Assembly: GCA_934427095.1 (NCBI GenBank)
Contig: CAKRYM010000111.1
Span: forward strand, 1-5,401
From: an uncultured Bacillota bacterium
GTDB taxonomy: Bacteria > Bacillota > Dehalobacteriia > UBA4068
DNA length: 5,401 nucleotides
Direction: 5' to 3'
How positions within the stretch are numbered: the first letter of the stretch is position 1; each line of letters starts with the position of its first letter. The position numbers and the translations under genes are program-made. The notes beneath the pieces are model-generated. The model was given only the letters and a program-made list of their open reading frames with translations, was not told the origin of the DNA and ran no database searches. This document shows, piece by piece, positions 5,030-5,401 of the stretch.

Positions 5030-5036
5030 TTTACCA
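5008..5036 (-). promoter_or_regulatory. Candidate promoter of the minus-strand PLD-like gene
   Basis: On the minus strand a TAAAAT -10 (5013-5008) is preceded by 17 bases and TGGTAA (5036-5031), a weak -35 with three of six consensus bases. Transcription would start near 5001, giving a leader of about 25 bases before ATG 4977. The gene is opposed to the phage operon, so it must have a promoter here or nearby. Confidence 0.4.
5009..5036. repeat. Direct repeat TTTTACCA, 20 bp apart, in the divergent gap
   Basis: TTTTACCA occurs at 5009-5016 and again at 5029-5036. The 20-bp period is about two helical turns, so a dimeric regulator could bind both copies on one face of the DNA. The copies coincide with the -10 and -35 elements proposed for the minus-strand gene. 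Confidence 0.4.
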
Positions 5037-5054
5037 GGATTTTATCAGAAGAGG

Positions 5055-5401
5055 GTGATTTTCACGCAAAGACCAGTGAATTATGAACAAACAGATAGCC
5101 GCTGGAAAAATATTATGTACTCCAATCATGGAGATAAGAAACAGACCATTGGCACTTCCGGCTGTGGCCCCACTTGTGCGGCTATGGTCATTAGTGAGAT
5201 GACGGGGAAGAAGGTTTTTCCCACCGAAACCTGCGACTGGGCGGTAAAACATAATTATCGCACCTATGATAATGGCACGGATTTTGCCTACTTTGTGCCA
5301 CAGCTAAAGGAATACGGGATTACCGCTACATACACCTGGGACAAAGGCAAGGCAGAACAAGCCTTGCGAAACGGGAAAATGGTTATTGGCCGAGCCCTGA
5401 A
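5055..5401 (+). CDS. C39-like cysteine peptidase endolysin, N-terminal part
   Basis: Partial gene running off the right end, 115 full codons seen. The sequence reads 'VNYEQTDSRWKNIMYSNHGD', then 'QTIGTSGCGPTCAAMVISEM', the pattern of papain-like C39-type domains. Gln12 would be the oxyanion-hole residue and Cys37 in SGCGPT the nucleophile (counted from GTG 5055). The catalytic His and Asp should lie downstream. 'NYRTYDNGTDFAYFVPQLKEYG' in between is also typical of phage-encoded members. It probably cuts peptidoglycan cross-bridges or stem peptides in host lysis after holin action. No signal peptide is evident, so export would depend on the holin. The start is uncertain: GTG 5055 fits the domain length but has a poor ribosome site, and GTG 5076 (before NYEQ) lies 16 bases after GAGGGTGAT (5051-5059). 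A wall-binding domain, if any, is outside the window. Confidence 0.8.
   Translation, partial: MIFTQRPVNYEQTDSRWKNIMYSNHGDKKQTIGTSGCGPTCAAMVISEMTGKKVFPTETCDWAVKHNYRTYDNGTDFAYFVPQLKEYGITATYTWDKGKAEQALRNGKMVIGRAL

Noticed and set aside
4835..5252. Plus-strand 83-residue and minus-strand 73-residue open frames around the divergent gap
   Set aside because: One is antisense to the N-terminus of the PLD-like gene and runs through the promoter gap; the other is antisense to the conserved C39-like lysin.

Overview
The window is the distal tail and lysis end of a prophage or temperate siphophage genome, most likely from a low-to-mid GC Bacillota host. Strong AGGAGG-type ribosome sites, an XkdX-family protein, an XhlA-like protein and a C39-type lysin all point to Bacillota. 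The protein styles recall phages of gut Negativicutes or Clostridia, but the host genus cannot be fixed from the sequence alone.

Layout: bases 1-4087 hold a tightly packed plus-strand operon. It starts inside a tail-tip or tail-spike (Tal/endopeptidase-type) protein whose C-terminus carries a Gly/Ser/Thr linker and a run of His-x-His motifs. Next come a repeat-containing tail fibre (three 41-residue YARADHVHP units), a 97-residue mini-protein (three 14-residue repeats plus one kelch-like block), an XkdW-like small protein, the 42-residue XkdX protein, an XhlA-like coiled-coil protein with a C-terminal membrane anchor, an LLH-like holin and a two-helix membrane protein. The order parallels the xkdV-xkdW-xkdX-xhlA-xhlB-lysin order of Bacillus subtilis PBSX. 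Spacings are short or overlapping (ATGA, a TTG overlapping a TGA, Shine-Dalgarno sites inside preceding stops), which suggests one late transcript.

Bases 4088-4203 are intergenic, with an imperfect inverted repeat and a terminator hairpin that serves two convergent genes. Bases 4204-4977 hold a minus-strand gene for a 257-residue protein. It has two N-terminal membrane helices and a cytoplasmic domain resembling the phospholipase D-like (DUF5919-type) fold, but lacks the HKD catalytic His and Lys. With its own apparent promoter, ribosome site and terminator, AT-richer sequence and opposite orientation, it looks like a moron, an accessory gene inserted between the holin genes and the lysin. 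A role in superinfection exclusion or anti-phage defence is plausible but inferred.

Bases 4978-5054 are a divergent regulatory gap with an inverted repeat and a 20-bp-spaced direct repeat. From about 5055 the plus strand resumes with a C39-like cysteine peptidase endolysin that runs off the window. The expected lysis scheme is XhlA-like/holin/two-helix protein permeabilising the membrane and the C39-like enzyme cutting the wall. The moron and its terminator separate these two halves of the cassette.
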